Assembly: GCA_002726335.1 (NCBI GenBank)
Contig: PBSR01000118.1
Location: 1 to 52,103, forward strand
DNA length: 52,103 nucleotides
Direction: 5' to 3'
Source: Gemmatimonadaceae bacterium
GTDB lineage: Bacteria > Latescibacterota > UBA2968 > UBA8231
Part shown: positions 1 to 7,950 of the stretch, piece after piece
Layout of the letters: each line of letters opens with the position of its first letter
How positions within the stretch are numbered: the stretch's first letter is position 1
Program-made: the position numbers and the translations under genes
Notes under the pieces: model-generated
What the model was told of the DNA's origin: nothing
The model's input: the letters and a program-made list of their open reading frames with translations, nothing else
The model's database searches: none

Positions 1-1222
1 GCGTCAGGGTGATCCGTGGACGTTTGCCTGGCTCAATACAGTTGGGATGACCCGGTGTCGTGTTGAGGCTGCGCAGCCGGTTGCCATAGGTGACACCCGC
101 CTGGCCGCCATCCATGCGGTGGGTGTCGACGTTGGCGCTGGGTGTGGCGGCCACGACATTCCCCCAGCGATCCGCAACGACACAAGTGGTGGTCCCCGGT
201 CCGCCAGGACGGAAGACACCGTCACTGACAACGGCCTGCATGGCGTGCGGATCGCCGGGCCGGGCCTCCGTGGAGGCAGTCTCCATGTCGATGAGGGGAC
301 GGCGTAGCTCGGTGTAGGCGTCACACAGCAGGGAGGCCAGCGGCACCTCGGCGAATTCGGGATCGCCGTAGTAGCGGTCGCGATCGGCGAAGGCGAGCTT
401 GAGCGCTTCGACGGCCAGGTGCACGTAGTCGGCGGACAGGTGTCCGACGCTTTGCACGTCAAAGCCTTCCAGCAGACGTAGTGCCTGCAGCAGTGCCGGA
501 CCCTGGGTCCAGGTGTCGCACTTGCAGACCGTGTAGCCGCGGTAGTCGGCCACGACGGGGTTCTCGACGCGTGTACGATGGGCCTGCAGATCGGCCAGGC
601 GCAGGAAGCTGCCGTGGCGGATGAACTCGGCTTCCAGCTCTTCACCGATATCGCTGCAACGCGGGTTGCGGCCGTAGAAGCGATCACAGGCCGCCTGCAG
701 CTTCTGTTCCCGGCTGTCGTCCGTGAGACTCTCCTCCTCGACCATCCGTCGCAGCGTGTGGGCCAGCTTCGGCTCCCATTCGCGCGTGCCGATATCGAGG
801 ATAGCCAGCGTCGGTGTCACGATCTGTTCCAGCGACAGGGTCCCGTAGCGCTGCATCGTCGTGATACACAGGCCTACGACAGATGGCACGGGGGCCATCT
901 TCATATCGCCCGGTCCGGGGATGCCGTTGGCCATGTACCAGTCGATGGCTGTCGGCGACAACGGCGAGCGGCCCATCCCTGAGAGCGATTTCACCTCTCT
1001 GCGCCCAGCGTCGTAGATCAGCAGGGGCACCTCCCCACCGATACAGCAGGCGACGTGGTCGGTGACCTGCAGGGCGAAGAGGGTTGCCGCGGCGGCGTCG
1101 GCGGCGTTACCCCCCGCCTCCAGAATCTGCATGCCGGCATCGACGGCGCCAGCGCCGCCGGCGGCGATAGCGCCCAAACTGCTTTCGGCCTGCCAGCCGA
1201 TTCCCTCGATGTTGCGACTCAT
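1..1222 (-). CDS. Gamma-glutamyltranspeptidase family protein (C-terminus cut by window edge)
   Basis: About 407 residues are visible, reading off the left edge without a stop. The N-terminus (GAIAAGGAGAVDAGMQILEAGGNAADAA) is the usual GGT large-subunit start. Near residue 344 the run TTTCVVADRWGNVVA matches the small-subunit N-terminus, where an autocleaved Thr is the nucleophile; the His usual in this motif is a Thr here. Members are Ntn-hydrolases acting on gamma-glutamyl compounds, often in the periplasm, but I see no signal peptide, so a cytoplasmic relative is possible. The ATG overlaps the upstream xthA stop as ATGA, so the two are probably translationally coupled. Family call firm; substrate unknown. 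Confidence 0.85.
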   Translation of the reverse strand, partial: MSRNIEGIGWQAESSLGAIAAGGAGAVDAGMQILEAGGNAADAAAATLFALQVTDHVACCIGGEVPLLIYDAGRREVKSLSGMGRSPLSPTAIDWYMANGIPGPGDMKMAPVPSVVGLCITTMQRYGTLSLEQIVTPTLAILDIGTREWEPKLAHTLRRMVEEESLTDDSREQKLQAACDRFYGRNPRCSDIGEELEAEFIRHGSFLRLADLQAHRTRVENPVVADYRGYTVCKCDTWTQGPALLQALRLLEGFDVQSVGHLSADYVHLAVEALKLAFADRDRYYGDPEFAEVPLASLLCDAYTELRRPLIDMETASTEARPGDPHAMQAVVSDGVFRPGGPGTTTCVVADRWGNVVAATPSANVDTHRMDGGQAGVTYGNRLRSLNTTPGHPNCIEPGKRPRITLT

Positions 1223-1998
1223 GTGGCAAACTCCGCGAAGACGGGCGCGTGATCGGAAGGACGCTCCCAGGTGCGTGGTTCGCGGTCGACGCGCGAGGCG
1301 GAGCAACCGTCGCGCAGGGCCGCCGAAACGAGAATATGGTCGATGCGCAGACCGCGGTTGCGGCGAAAGGCAGCCATACGGTAGTCCCACCAGGAAAAGG
1401 TGGCTGGCTCCTGATCGAACAGCCGGAAGGTGTCGGTGAGTCCGAGTTCGAGAAGCCGCTGGAACGCCTGGCGTTCGGGTCCCGAGAACAGGACCTGTCC
1501 CGTCCAGCCTTCCGGGTCGTGTACATCCTCGTTCTGCGGGGCGATATTGAAATCCCCGACGACGGCGAAACGCTCGTACTGCTGCAATTGCGCCTCGATG
1601 TAGGCGGCGCACCTGTCGAGCCAGCCCAGTTTGTAATCGTACTTGTCCGACCCCACCTCCGAGCCGTTGGGTACGTAGAGATCGAGAAAACGCAGGTCAC
1701 CCACACTGACGCCGAGAACACGCCGTTGGGGATCGTCCAATCCCGGCAGGTCGGTGACGACGTCAGTCGGTTCCGCCATCGTCTCACGCCGACTGAGAAC
1801 GGCGACGCCGTTGTAGGTCTTCTGCCCGGCGAAGATGACGTTGTACCCGGCGGCTTCGATGGCGTCGACGGGGAAGTTGTCGTCCACCAGCTTGGTCTCC
1901 TGCAGGCCGATGACGTCGGGTTTCTCGGATTGCAGCCACTGCAGCACCTGTGGCAGTCGGACCTTCAGGGAGTTGATGTTCCAGGAAGCGATCTTCAT
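1219..1998 (-). CDS. xthA: Exodeoxyribonuclease III (AP endonuclease, EEP family)
   Basis: A 259-residue endonuclease/exonuclease/phosphatase-fold protein, close to the usual ExoIII length. It begins MKIASWNINSLKVR and shows the metal-binding IGLQETK, the Tyr/Asp/Asn active-site segment VVGDFNIAP, the WWDYR strand and the C-terminal RIDHILVS and PSDHAPV motifs with the catalytic Asp-His. The enzyme nicks DNA 5' to abasic sites and has 3' exonuclease activity in base-excision repair. An in-frame ATG at 2043 would add 15 residues, but homologues start at MKIASWN. It overlaps the downstream GGT gene by 3 bp. Confidence 0.93.
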   Translation of the reverse strand: MKIASWNINSLKVRLPQVLQWLQSEKPDVIGLQETKLVDDNFPVDAIEAAGYNVIFAGQKTYNGVAVLSRRETMAEPTDVVTDLPGLDDPQRRVLGVSVGDLRFLDLYVPNGSEVGSDKYDYKLGWLDRCAAYIEAQLQQYERFAVVGDFNIAPQNEDVHDPEGWTGQVLFSGPERQAFQRLLELGLTDTFRLFDQEPATFSWWDYRMAAFRRNRGLRIDHILVSAALRDGCSASRVDREPRTWERPSDHAPVFAEFAT

Positions 1999-2076
1999 GG
2001 CGGCTTTCTGCAGGTGCTGGCGGGTGTGGTTACCGTTTGACATCGTTCATCCAGCAGGGGTAGCCTACCCCATGAG

Positions 2077-4158
2077 ATGAAGACTCGCTGGGACAAGATA
2101 CGGTCGGCCGAGCTCGACGCACCGGCGCGGGAGGAAATCGCTCGCCTGATTCGCGAGGAGAAGGCCAGCGAACCGGCACTCGAGCGTCAGGGTTCAGTGG
2201 TGGAATTCCGTCGCGGGGGCCAGTTGCTGTGCGGCTATCTGGCCGGTACTCCGCAGGGGCGTCTGCGCTACCGCGTGATCGGTGTCGACGGCCGTCCCTG
2301 TCGCCTGCGGCGCGACAAGATCGTGGACGTGTCACGCGAGCAGGTGTCCACCTGGCCCCCGGAGAATCGCCTGCGAAGTCTCCGGGTTGTCGACGAGAAC
2401 CGCGACAGAGCCCGACGCGACGTCGATCTGGCGACGCTGTGGCAGGTGGTGATCGAAGCCGATGCCGACCGTGTCTGGCGTCTGGACGAACTGTTGGGAC
2501 TGCACCACGCGATACCTGCAGACGCCACACAACGGGTAGGGCTGCTGCGGGCGCTGTGGCAGGATGATTACTTCGACCGCGATGGCGACGACTGGCGCCC
2601 CCGCACCCCGGCCGCCGTACAGCAGATGGACGCTGCCGCCGATCGAGCGGCAGAACGGAAGGCCCGACAGGACGAGCTGGCCACGTGGCTCCGTCGTGTG
2701 GCCGACGGGGGAGCCGTGGAACCCCGTCCCGCCGAGGCCGATGGCGCTGTCGTGTTGCTCGAAAAGGCCGCGGTCCAGCAGGAGACACCGGAGTCGGCGG
2801 CGCTGATGCAGGCCGCCCATCTCCACGGCGCCGGCAGCGCCTTCGACCTGCTGGTGCGACTCGGTCATTGGACTGCTGACGAAAACCGCGAACTGCACCG
2901 GCTCGGTGTGCCCGACGTTTTCCCGGAGCACGTGCTGGACAGCGTCCGGGAGATCGACATGGAAGCGATCGCTGCCAGCTGGTCCGGCCGCCGCCGCTGG
3001 GGTGGCGGTACATATGCCGCCGCCGATGGGGCGCGGGCGTATCGCCTGTGCCGCAGCCTGCGCCATCGGGCCGTGATCGACATCCATCTGGCGGCGCCGA
3101 TGCTGTGGGTGACAGAGGCGGACGCCATCGATGGTGAAGCCCTCGAGCGCGGCACGGCAGTACATCTGATCGAACGCGAGATCCCGCTGTTGCCGCCGAT
3201 GATCCAACAGGCCAGCCGACTGACACCGGCGGCCAGTCGACCGGCCCTGACTCTGACAGTGTGCCTCGACGAGGATCTGAACCCGCGATTTGTGGAGGTG
3301 AAGACCAGCCGTGTGCGGCCCCGGGCCAGACTCGATGACGAGTCATGTGCGGACGCAACGGCTCTGCAGAGGCTGGCTGAGCTGGCGATGGGACTGCATC
3401 AGTGCCGCCGGGCGGCAGGAGCCTGGCAGGATCTGAGGCCGACGCCCTGGATCGAGTTGCGGGACGGGCACTGCCGGCCAAAGCCCGAGACGCCAGCGGC
3501 ACAGATCGACAAGGAACTGAGCCTGCTCGCCGCCGAGGCGATCGGTGACTGGTGCCAGGCCAGGGACGTGCCCGCCATCTATCGGTCGCACGGTGCGGCT
3601 GCCGACGAGGTCCCGGAGGCCGACGTCGCGGCCAGCGCCGCCGACCGCGAAGCCCTGCGCAGCTTCCTGCTGGACGGGCGAGCCCCCCACCCGACGCACG
3701 GCATCACACTCGGTCGCCACGCCGGCCTGGGTCTGCGCCAGTACGCCGTCGGCGCCGATCCCGCGGCCAGCTACCTCGATCTGGTCATGCAACGCCAGCT
3801 GCTGGCGGTGACGGCGGGGGAGAAGAGCCTGCCGGCTGCGACGCTCGAGCGCGCTGTGCTGGACACGCAAACCGCCCACGAAGCGGCGCAACGTGTAGCA
3901 GCCAGCAGTCAGCGCTACTGGTGCCTCAAGTGGTTGGAGCAGTTCAACTGTGATGAGGGCGTCAGCTGTGTCGTGGTGGAACCCCGGGGACCAGGATACC
4001 TGGTACTGCTCGAAGGCGGCCCGGAAGCGGCGCTGGCCTGGGCGAGTCGCGGCGAGCGGATCGACGTTGCCGCAGGTCAGCGCCTGCGCCTGCGCATCGA
4101 GCAGGTATCGGCCCGGCGCAACGTGCTGCGGTTAATCGACCCACGACCCGAAGTCTGA
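2077..4158 (+). CDS. RNase II/RNB-fold protein, probably catalytically degenerate
   Basis: A 693-residue protein with the layout of cyanobacterial/plastid-type RNase II. Residues ~40-85 form a small beta-barrel (SVVEFRRGGQLL...), a helical stretch follows, then an RNB core from ~290 and an S1-like barrel at ~630-690. RNB landmarks are visible: LERGTAVHLIEREIPLLPP corresponds to the usual RGTSVYLPxRVIPMLP, and ASYLDLVMQRQL to RRYxDLVxHRQL. The Asp cluster DxxDARDFDDA that binds Mg2+ is replaced around residues 300-335 by segments without paired Asp, and the catalytic RRY Arg is AS. It may bind RNA without cutting it. The downstream gene is convergent, 10 bp away. Confidence 0.8.
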   Translation: MKTRWDKIRSAELDAPAREEIARLIREEKASEPALERQGSVVEFRRGGQLLCGYLAGTPQGRLRYRVIGVDGRPCRLRRDKIVDVSREQVSTWPPENRLRSLRVVDENRDRARRDVDLATLWQVVIEADADRVWRLDELLGLHHAIPADATQRVGLLRALWQDDYFDRDGDDWRPRTPAAVQQMDAAADRAAERKARQDELATWLRRVADGGAVEPRPAEADGAVVLLEKAAVQQETPESAALMQAAHLHGAGSAFDLLVRLGHWTADENRELHRLGVPDVFPEHVLDSVREIDMEAIAASWSGRRRWGGGTYAAADGARAYRLCRSLRHRAVIDIHLAAPMLWVTEADAIDGEALERGTAVHLIEREIPLLPPMIQQASRLTPAASRPALTLTVCLDEDLNPRFVEVKTSRVRPRARLDDESCADATALQRLAELAMGLHQCRRAAGAWQDLRPTPWIELRDGHCRPKPETPAAQIDKELSLLAAEAIGDWCQARDVPAIYRSHGAAADEVPEADVAASAADREALRSFLLDGRAPHPTHGITLGRHAGLGLRQYAVGADPAASYLDLVMQRQLLAVTAGEKSLPAATLERAVLDTQTAHEAAQRVAASSQRYWCLKWLEQFNCDEGVSCVVVEPRGPGYLVLLEGGPEAALAWASRGERIDVAAGQRLRLRIEQVSARRNVLRLIDPRPEV

Positions 4159-4168
4159 TCCTCGTGCC

Positions 4169-4672
4169 CTAAGAAAAGGCCAACCCCAGTCCGGCAAAGG
4201 CGTTGTTGAGGGCGTGAATGGAGGCCGTCACGCCTAGAGCGTGCCACAGGGAGACCTCCCGCCACACCAGGAACGCGGTGGAAAAGACGACGAAGGTCCA
4301 GAAAATGCACACCCCCCAGATCGGGGCGCTGAGAGAATGCAGGATGGCCCAGACCAGGGCAGAGCCGAGTACGGCGTAGCGTCGTCGTGGCAGGACACGC
4401 ACCAGCAGCGCCAGCAGGGGGGCCATGAGCAAGGTCTCGAGAATCGGGGCGACAAGGATGATCTGCACCAGCAGCATGCCGGTGGACATCTCGAAGAGAT
4501 TGCCCCACTGACTCTGGTCGAAGAGATGATCGGCTCCCACCAGCTGGGCGACGATGGAGGCGACCGTGGCGATGGCCAGCGTCGGTACGATGGCCACAGG
4601 CCAGGCGCGCAGGACGTAGTGGGCGGGATGAACCCGGCGGTCCAGCAACAGCAGACGGAGACTGGCGATCAA
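4169..4672 (-). CDS. CPBP-like intramembrane protease-family membrane protein
   Basis: About 167 residues with several hydrophobic segments. The second and third CPBP (CAAX protease and bacteriocin-processing) motifs are present: WAILHSLSAP and SIHALNNAF, supplying two His and an Asn. The first motif, normally EExxxR, is reduced to ETLLM, so protease activity is doubtful. I chose a TTG start at 4672 because it overlaps the aminotransferase stop (TTGA), implying coupling. The longer open frame to 4804 lies inside the aminotransferase gene and is Arg/Pro-rich shadow. Role unknown. Confidence 0.6.
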   Translation of the reverse strand: MIASLRLLLLDRRVHPAHYVLRAWPVAIVPTLAIATVASIVAQLVGADHLFDQSQWGNLFEMSTGMLLVQIILVAPILETLLMAPLLALLVRVLPRRRYAVLGSALVWAILHSLSAPIWGVCIFWTFVVFSTAFLVWREVSLWHALGVTASIHALNNAFAGLGLAFS

Positions 4673-5874
4673 TCCAGCAATCCCCGACGCTGCACCGCGG
4701 CCAGGGCCTCGTCGATGACGCCGAGGGCTTGGTCGACGTCGGCATCGGTGTGGGAGAAGTTGGGATAGACCACCGAATACAGAATCACGCCACGCTGCAG
4801 GCATTCTCCTTCAAGAGCGACACGCGCTTCGGCAGAGGGGAGCTCGATCTGACCGACAGGTGGCAATCCGGCCATGCCGACGGGCACTGCCCGACGTCCT
4901 GCGATGGCAGTGATACCCTCGTGCAACCTGAGGCCCCGGGCCCACAACGTGTCGATGACGTTCTCGCGTTCGTAGATGGCCATGACGGCCTGGGCTGCGG
5001 CCAGGCCCAGCGTGTCACCACCAAAGGTTGAGGAGATGACGACGTCACGCACCTTCTCCATGACGTCGCGTCGGCCCAGATAGGCTGACAGGGGAACACC
5101 GTTCGACATGCCCTTGGCGAAGACCGCCAGGTCGGGGGTCACGTCGAAGTACTGCTGTGCCCCACCACGGGCCAGGCGGAAACCGGTGACGATCTCGTCG
5201 AAGATGAGCAACGCACCATGGCGTTCGGTCAGATCCCGCAGGGCCGGAAGGAACTGGTGCCCCAATTCGATGTCGGCATAGGAGCAGGCGACGGAGACGG
5301 CGGCGATGTTGTCACTGCCCAGTTCGTCGAAGGCGGCTTCGAAAGGGGACAGGTTCCCCCAGGGCAGGGCGTGGTAGACGGAGTTGATCGCTTCCGGTAC
5401 GCCGGAACCGCCCATGGCATTAACCCAGCCATGATAGCCGCAGGTGAGGATGTGATCGCGTCCGGTGAAGCCCCGGGCCAGGCGGTGGGTGGCGGCCATG
5501 GCTTCGCCACCGGTCTTGAGAAAGCGTACGCTCTCGGCGCAGGGAATGATGTCGACGAGGTTTTCGGCGACCTCCACCTCCAGCGGATGGGCATAGCTGA
5601 AGACAACACCACCGACCAGCTGGCGGGCCACGGCCTCGTCGACCTCCGGGATCGCGTATCCCAGGGTGATGGGGCCAAGCCCGCAGCGGAAGTCGATGTA
5701 CTCGTTGCCGTCCACGTCCCACACACGGCAGCCCTTGCCGCGCCGCAGGTAACAGGGCTCGGTGCCACGCAGCACATCACGGGGCGCCTTGCTGTGGGTC
5801 TGCGTACCCATGGGAATGATAGCGCTGGCGCGGTCGTAGAGCGCCCAGGACTGGTCGACGGTGCGGTCGGTCAT
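4669..5874 (-). CDS. Class III aminotransferase, glutamate-1-semialdehyde aminomutase-like
   Basis: 401 residues, PLP-dependent fold type I. Visible are the N-terminal GKGCRVWDVDGNEYIDF strand, GGEAMAATHRLAR (phosphate loop), CGYHGWVNAMG, LLIFDEIVTGFRLARGG (Asp that contacts the PLP nitrogen) and FAKGMSNGVPLSAYLG with the Schiff-base Lys. The pattern is closest to HemL-type enzymes, but these often act as general aminomutases or aminotransferases when outside heme operons, and no heme genes are near. The frame stays open upstream to 6234 but that part is antisense to the cysteine hydrolase; MTDRT at 5874 gives the normal N-terminus. Divergent from the next gene over 67 bp. Confidence 0.85.
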   Translation of the reverse strand: MTDRTVDQSWALYDRASAIIPMGTQTHSKAPRDVLRGTEPCYLRRGKGCRVWDVDGNEYIDFRCGLGPITLGYAIPEVDEAVARQLVGGVVFSYAHPLEVEVAENLVDIIPCAESVRFLKTGGEAMAATHRLARGFTGRDHILTCGYHGWVNAMGGSGVPEAINSVYHALPWGNLSPFEAAFDELGSDNIAAVSVACSYADIELGHQFLPALRDLTERHGALLIFDEIVTGFRLARGGAQQYFDVTPDLAVFAKGMSNGVPLSAYLGRRDVMEKVRDVVISSTFGGDTLGLAAAQAVMAIYERENVIDTLWARGLRLHEGITAIAGRRAVPVGMAGLPPVGQIELPSAEARVALEGECLQRGVILYSVVYPNFSHTDADVDQALGVIDEALAAVQRRGLLD

Positions 5875-5941
5875 AGGCCATAGATTCGCCCAACCATCAG
5901 ACGTCAGCAAGGATGGTGGCCAAACAACATGGAGGCATCTC

Positions 5942-6718
5942 ATGGGTGCGTTGGATCTGACCGTACAGTACTTCCAAGTCAGCCCGGCAGAGGGTCTGTC
6001 CTGGCGTGAGGAGCACTTCGTGCGGCGAGATGTCGATATGCGTCTGCCCGTGGAGCAGACGGCGCTGGTCCTGGTCGACACCTGGGACAACCACTTCATC
6101 GAGAGTTGGCTGGAACGGGCCGAACAGGTGACCCGAGAGGCCGTGGTGCCCGTGCTGCATGCCGGCAGGGAGGCGGGCCTGACGATCGTCCATGCTCCCA
6201 GCCCCAAGGTGACGCCGGACTTCCCCGAGCACATGAAGCGACATAAGGCGGCACCGACGGGCTCTCCTCCGGACTGGCCGCCAGCGGAGTTCCGCGGGCG
6301 CCAGGGAGCCTACGCCGTTTTCCGGGGTCCCGGGGCGCAGCCCCCTGGCACCCCCAAGATCAACATCGGTATGTCCCCGCACATCGACATCGGCGACGAC
6401 GATTTCCTGCTGGAGACCGGCACGCAGCTGCACGAGCTGTGTCGCGAGCGCGGCATCCTGCATCTGGTCTACGCCGGCTTCGCGACGAACTGGTGCATCC
6501 TGAATCGTGACTACGGCATGCGTGCCATGGCGCGCTACGGCTACAATCTGATCCTGCTGCGGGACGCGACCATGGGTGTGGAGTTTCCGGACACGGTGGA
6601 CGAGTGCTTCGCCACCGAGCTGGCGATCCGTGAGGTGGAGACACAGCTGGGGTTCAGCGCCTCGAAGGGGGATTTCCTGGCGGCGTGCGCTGCTGCGGGG
6701 GGAGAGACACATGCGTAA
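5942..6718 (+). CDS. Isochorismatase-family cysteine hydrolase
   Basis: 258 residues. The alpha/beta hydrolase core includes ALVLVDTWDNHF (catalytic Asp), a nearby MKRHK segment, and GFATNWCILNRDYGMRAMARYGYNLILLRDATMG with the nucleophilic Cys. Family members hydrolyse amide or ether bonds in small molecules (nicotinamide, N-carbamoyl compounds, isochorismate). The ATG at 5942 has a GGAGG ribosome-binding site 7 bp upstream; the frame is open back to 5861 but lacks a site there. The stop overlaps the next gene by 8 bp, so the two are co-expressed. Substrate not deducible. Confidence 0.85.
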   Translation: MGALDLTVQYFQVSPAEGLSWREEHFVRRDVDMRLPVEQTALVLVDTWDNHFIESWLERAEQVTREAVVPVLHAGREAGLTIVHAPSPKVTPDFPEHMKRHKAAPTGSPPDWPPAEFRGRQGAYAVFRGPGAQPPGTPKINIGMSPHIDIGDDDFLLETGTQLHELCRERGILHLVYAGFATNWCILNRDYGMRAMARYGYNLILLRDATMGVEFPDTVDECFATELAIREVETQLGFSASKGDFLAACAAAGGETHA

Positions 6719-7937
6719 TCATCCGCTGGACGGCATCGCGCGGGAGGAGCTGAAGATCACCGATGTGCGCGTCCTGCCTCTCTCGTACGTCGATCCGGAC
6801 GGCGACCTGTGGCGTTGCGGAGCCTATCAGGTGTGGAAGACGGACGGCGCCATCACGCAGATCTTCACCGATCAGGGGCTGATCGGCATCGGTGAGGGTT
6901 CACCCTATGAGAATCCGGCCGACATCAAAGGATACACCGAACAGGTTATCCGGCCGCTGCTGCTGGGGAAGAACCCCTTTGACGTGGAGTTGCTCACGTG
7001 TCGCGGCAATGACTCGCGCCACAGCCGGGCCCCCTGGGCTGGCATCGACACCGCCTGCTGGGACCTGATCGGCAAGGCCAAGGGCCAACCGGTGTACGAG
7101 CTGTTGGCCACCGACGGTAACCCGGCGCGGGAGATCAGGATCTACGCCAGTGCCGGCGTCGAGCATGAATGGTATGACGACGGCGGCGATTTCCTGATCG
7201 CCGAAGCGCTGCGCTACAAAGAGCAGGGCTATGACGCCTTCAAGTTCCGACCGGGGACGGACTGGCAGCACGCGGGCATGACGCTGGATCGATACGTACC
7301 GATCCTCGAGCGCCTGCGGACCGCCGTCGGCCCGGAGTTCCGCCTGATGCACGAGGGCCTCGGAATGAACCTGGGCTCCCTGGAGGCGATCATCACGGAC
7401 TTTGCGCCGGTGCTCGAGGAGCTGGGGTTCTACTGGTTCGAAGAGGCCTTCGGTGGTACAAGACTCGATCACATCGAACTGTTCGTGCGGTTGAAGGAGG
7501 CCATGCCGACTGTGCAGGTGTCCGGCGGTGAACGCTTCCTCGAGCGCTTCGAGACCCAGCCGTGGCTGGATCGTGGTGCTCTCGACATCGTGCAGACCGA
7601 CTGCAATGTCACCGGTCTCACAGAGAACTGGTACATCGCGCGCATGGCACACCGGCGCGGCATCAAGAGCATTCCACACAACTGGCACGGTGGCGGTACG
7701 ACCATGGTGAACGCTCACTTCGTGGCCGCCATCGCCAACCGTGAGTACTGCGAACTGAATCAGACATACAATCCGCTGAAGGAAGGGATCTTCAGGGAGC
7801 CCCTGACGGTGGAGAACGGTGTGATGCGACTGCCGGACGGGCCGGGGTACGGTGTGGAGCTCATCGATGAGGTGGAGAAGGCGTTTCCTTATGTGCCCGG
7901 TTCGTACATGAAGCCGAATCCGAGAGTTGGCGGATGA
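6711..7937 (+). CDS. Mandelate racemase/muconate lactonizing enzyme family protein (enolase superfamily)
   Basis: 408 residues. An N-terminal capping domain (ITDVRVLPLSYVDPDG...) precedes the TIM barrel. Candidate catalytic elements are the K-x-R pair in DAFKFRPG, metal ligands in LMHEGLG, WFEEAF and SGGERF, and an Asp-His dyad in VQTDCNVTGL and SIPHNWHGGG. This resembles acid-sugar dehydratases or racemases of the MR subgroup, which abstract a proton alpha to a carboxylate. It overlaps the cysteine hydrolase by 8 bp, so both may act on one carboxylate or amide. Exact substrate unknown. Confidence 0.88.
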   Translation: MRNHPLDGIAREELKITDVRVLPLSYVDPDGDLWRCGAYQVWKTDGAITQIFTDQGLIGIGEGSPYENPADIKGYTEQVIRPLLLGKNPFDVELLTCRGNDSRHSRAPWAGIDTACWDLIGKAKGQPVYELLATDGNPAREIRIYASAGVEHEWYDDGGDFLIAEALRYKEQGYDAFKFRPGTDWQHAGMTLDRYVPILERLRTAVGPEFRLMHEGLGMNLGSLEAIITDFAPVLEELGFYWFEEAFGGTRLDHIELFVRLKEAMPTVQVSGGERFLERFETQPWLDRGALDIVQTDCNVTGLTENWYIARMAHRRGIKSIPHNWHGGGTTMVNAHFVAAIANREYCELNQTYNPLKEGIFREPLTVENGVMRLPDGPGYGVELIDEVEKAFPYVPGSYMKPNPRVGG

Positions 7938-7950
7938 GGAGTTGGCCGCG

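Noticed and set aside
2030..3502. 490-residue minus-strand open frame.
   Set aside because: Arg/Pro/Ser-rich shadow of the RNB-fold gene.
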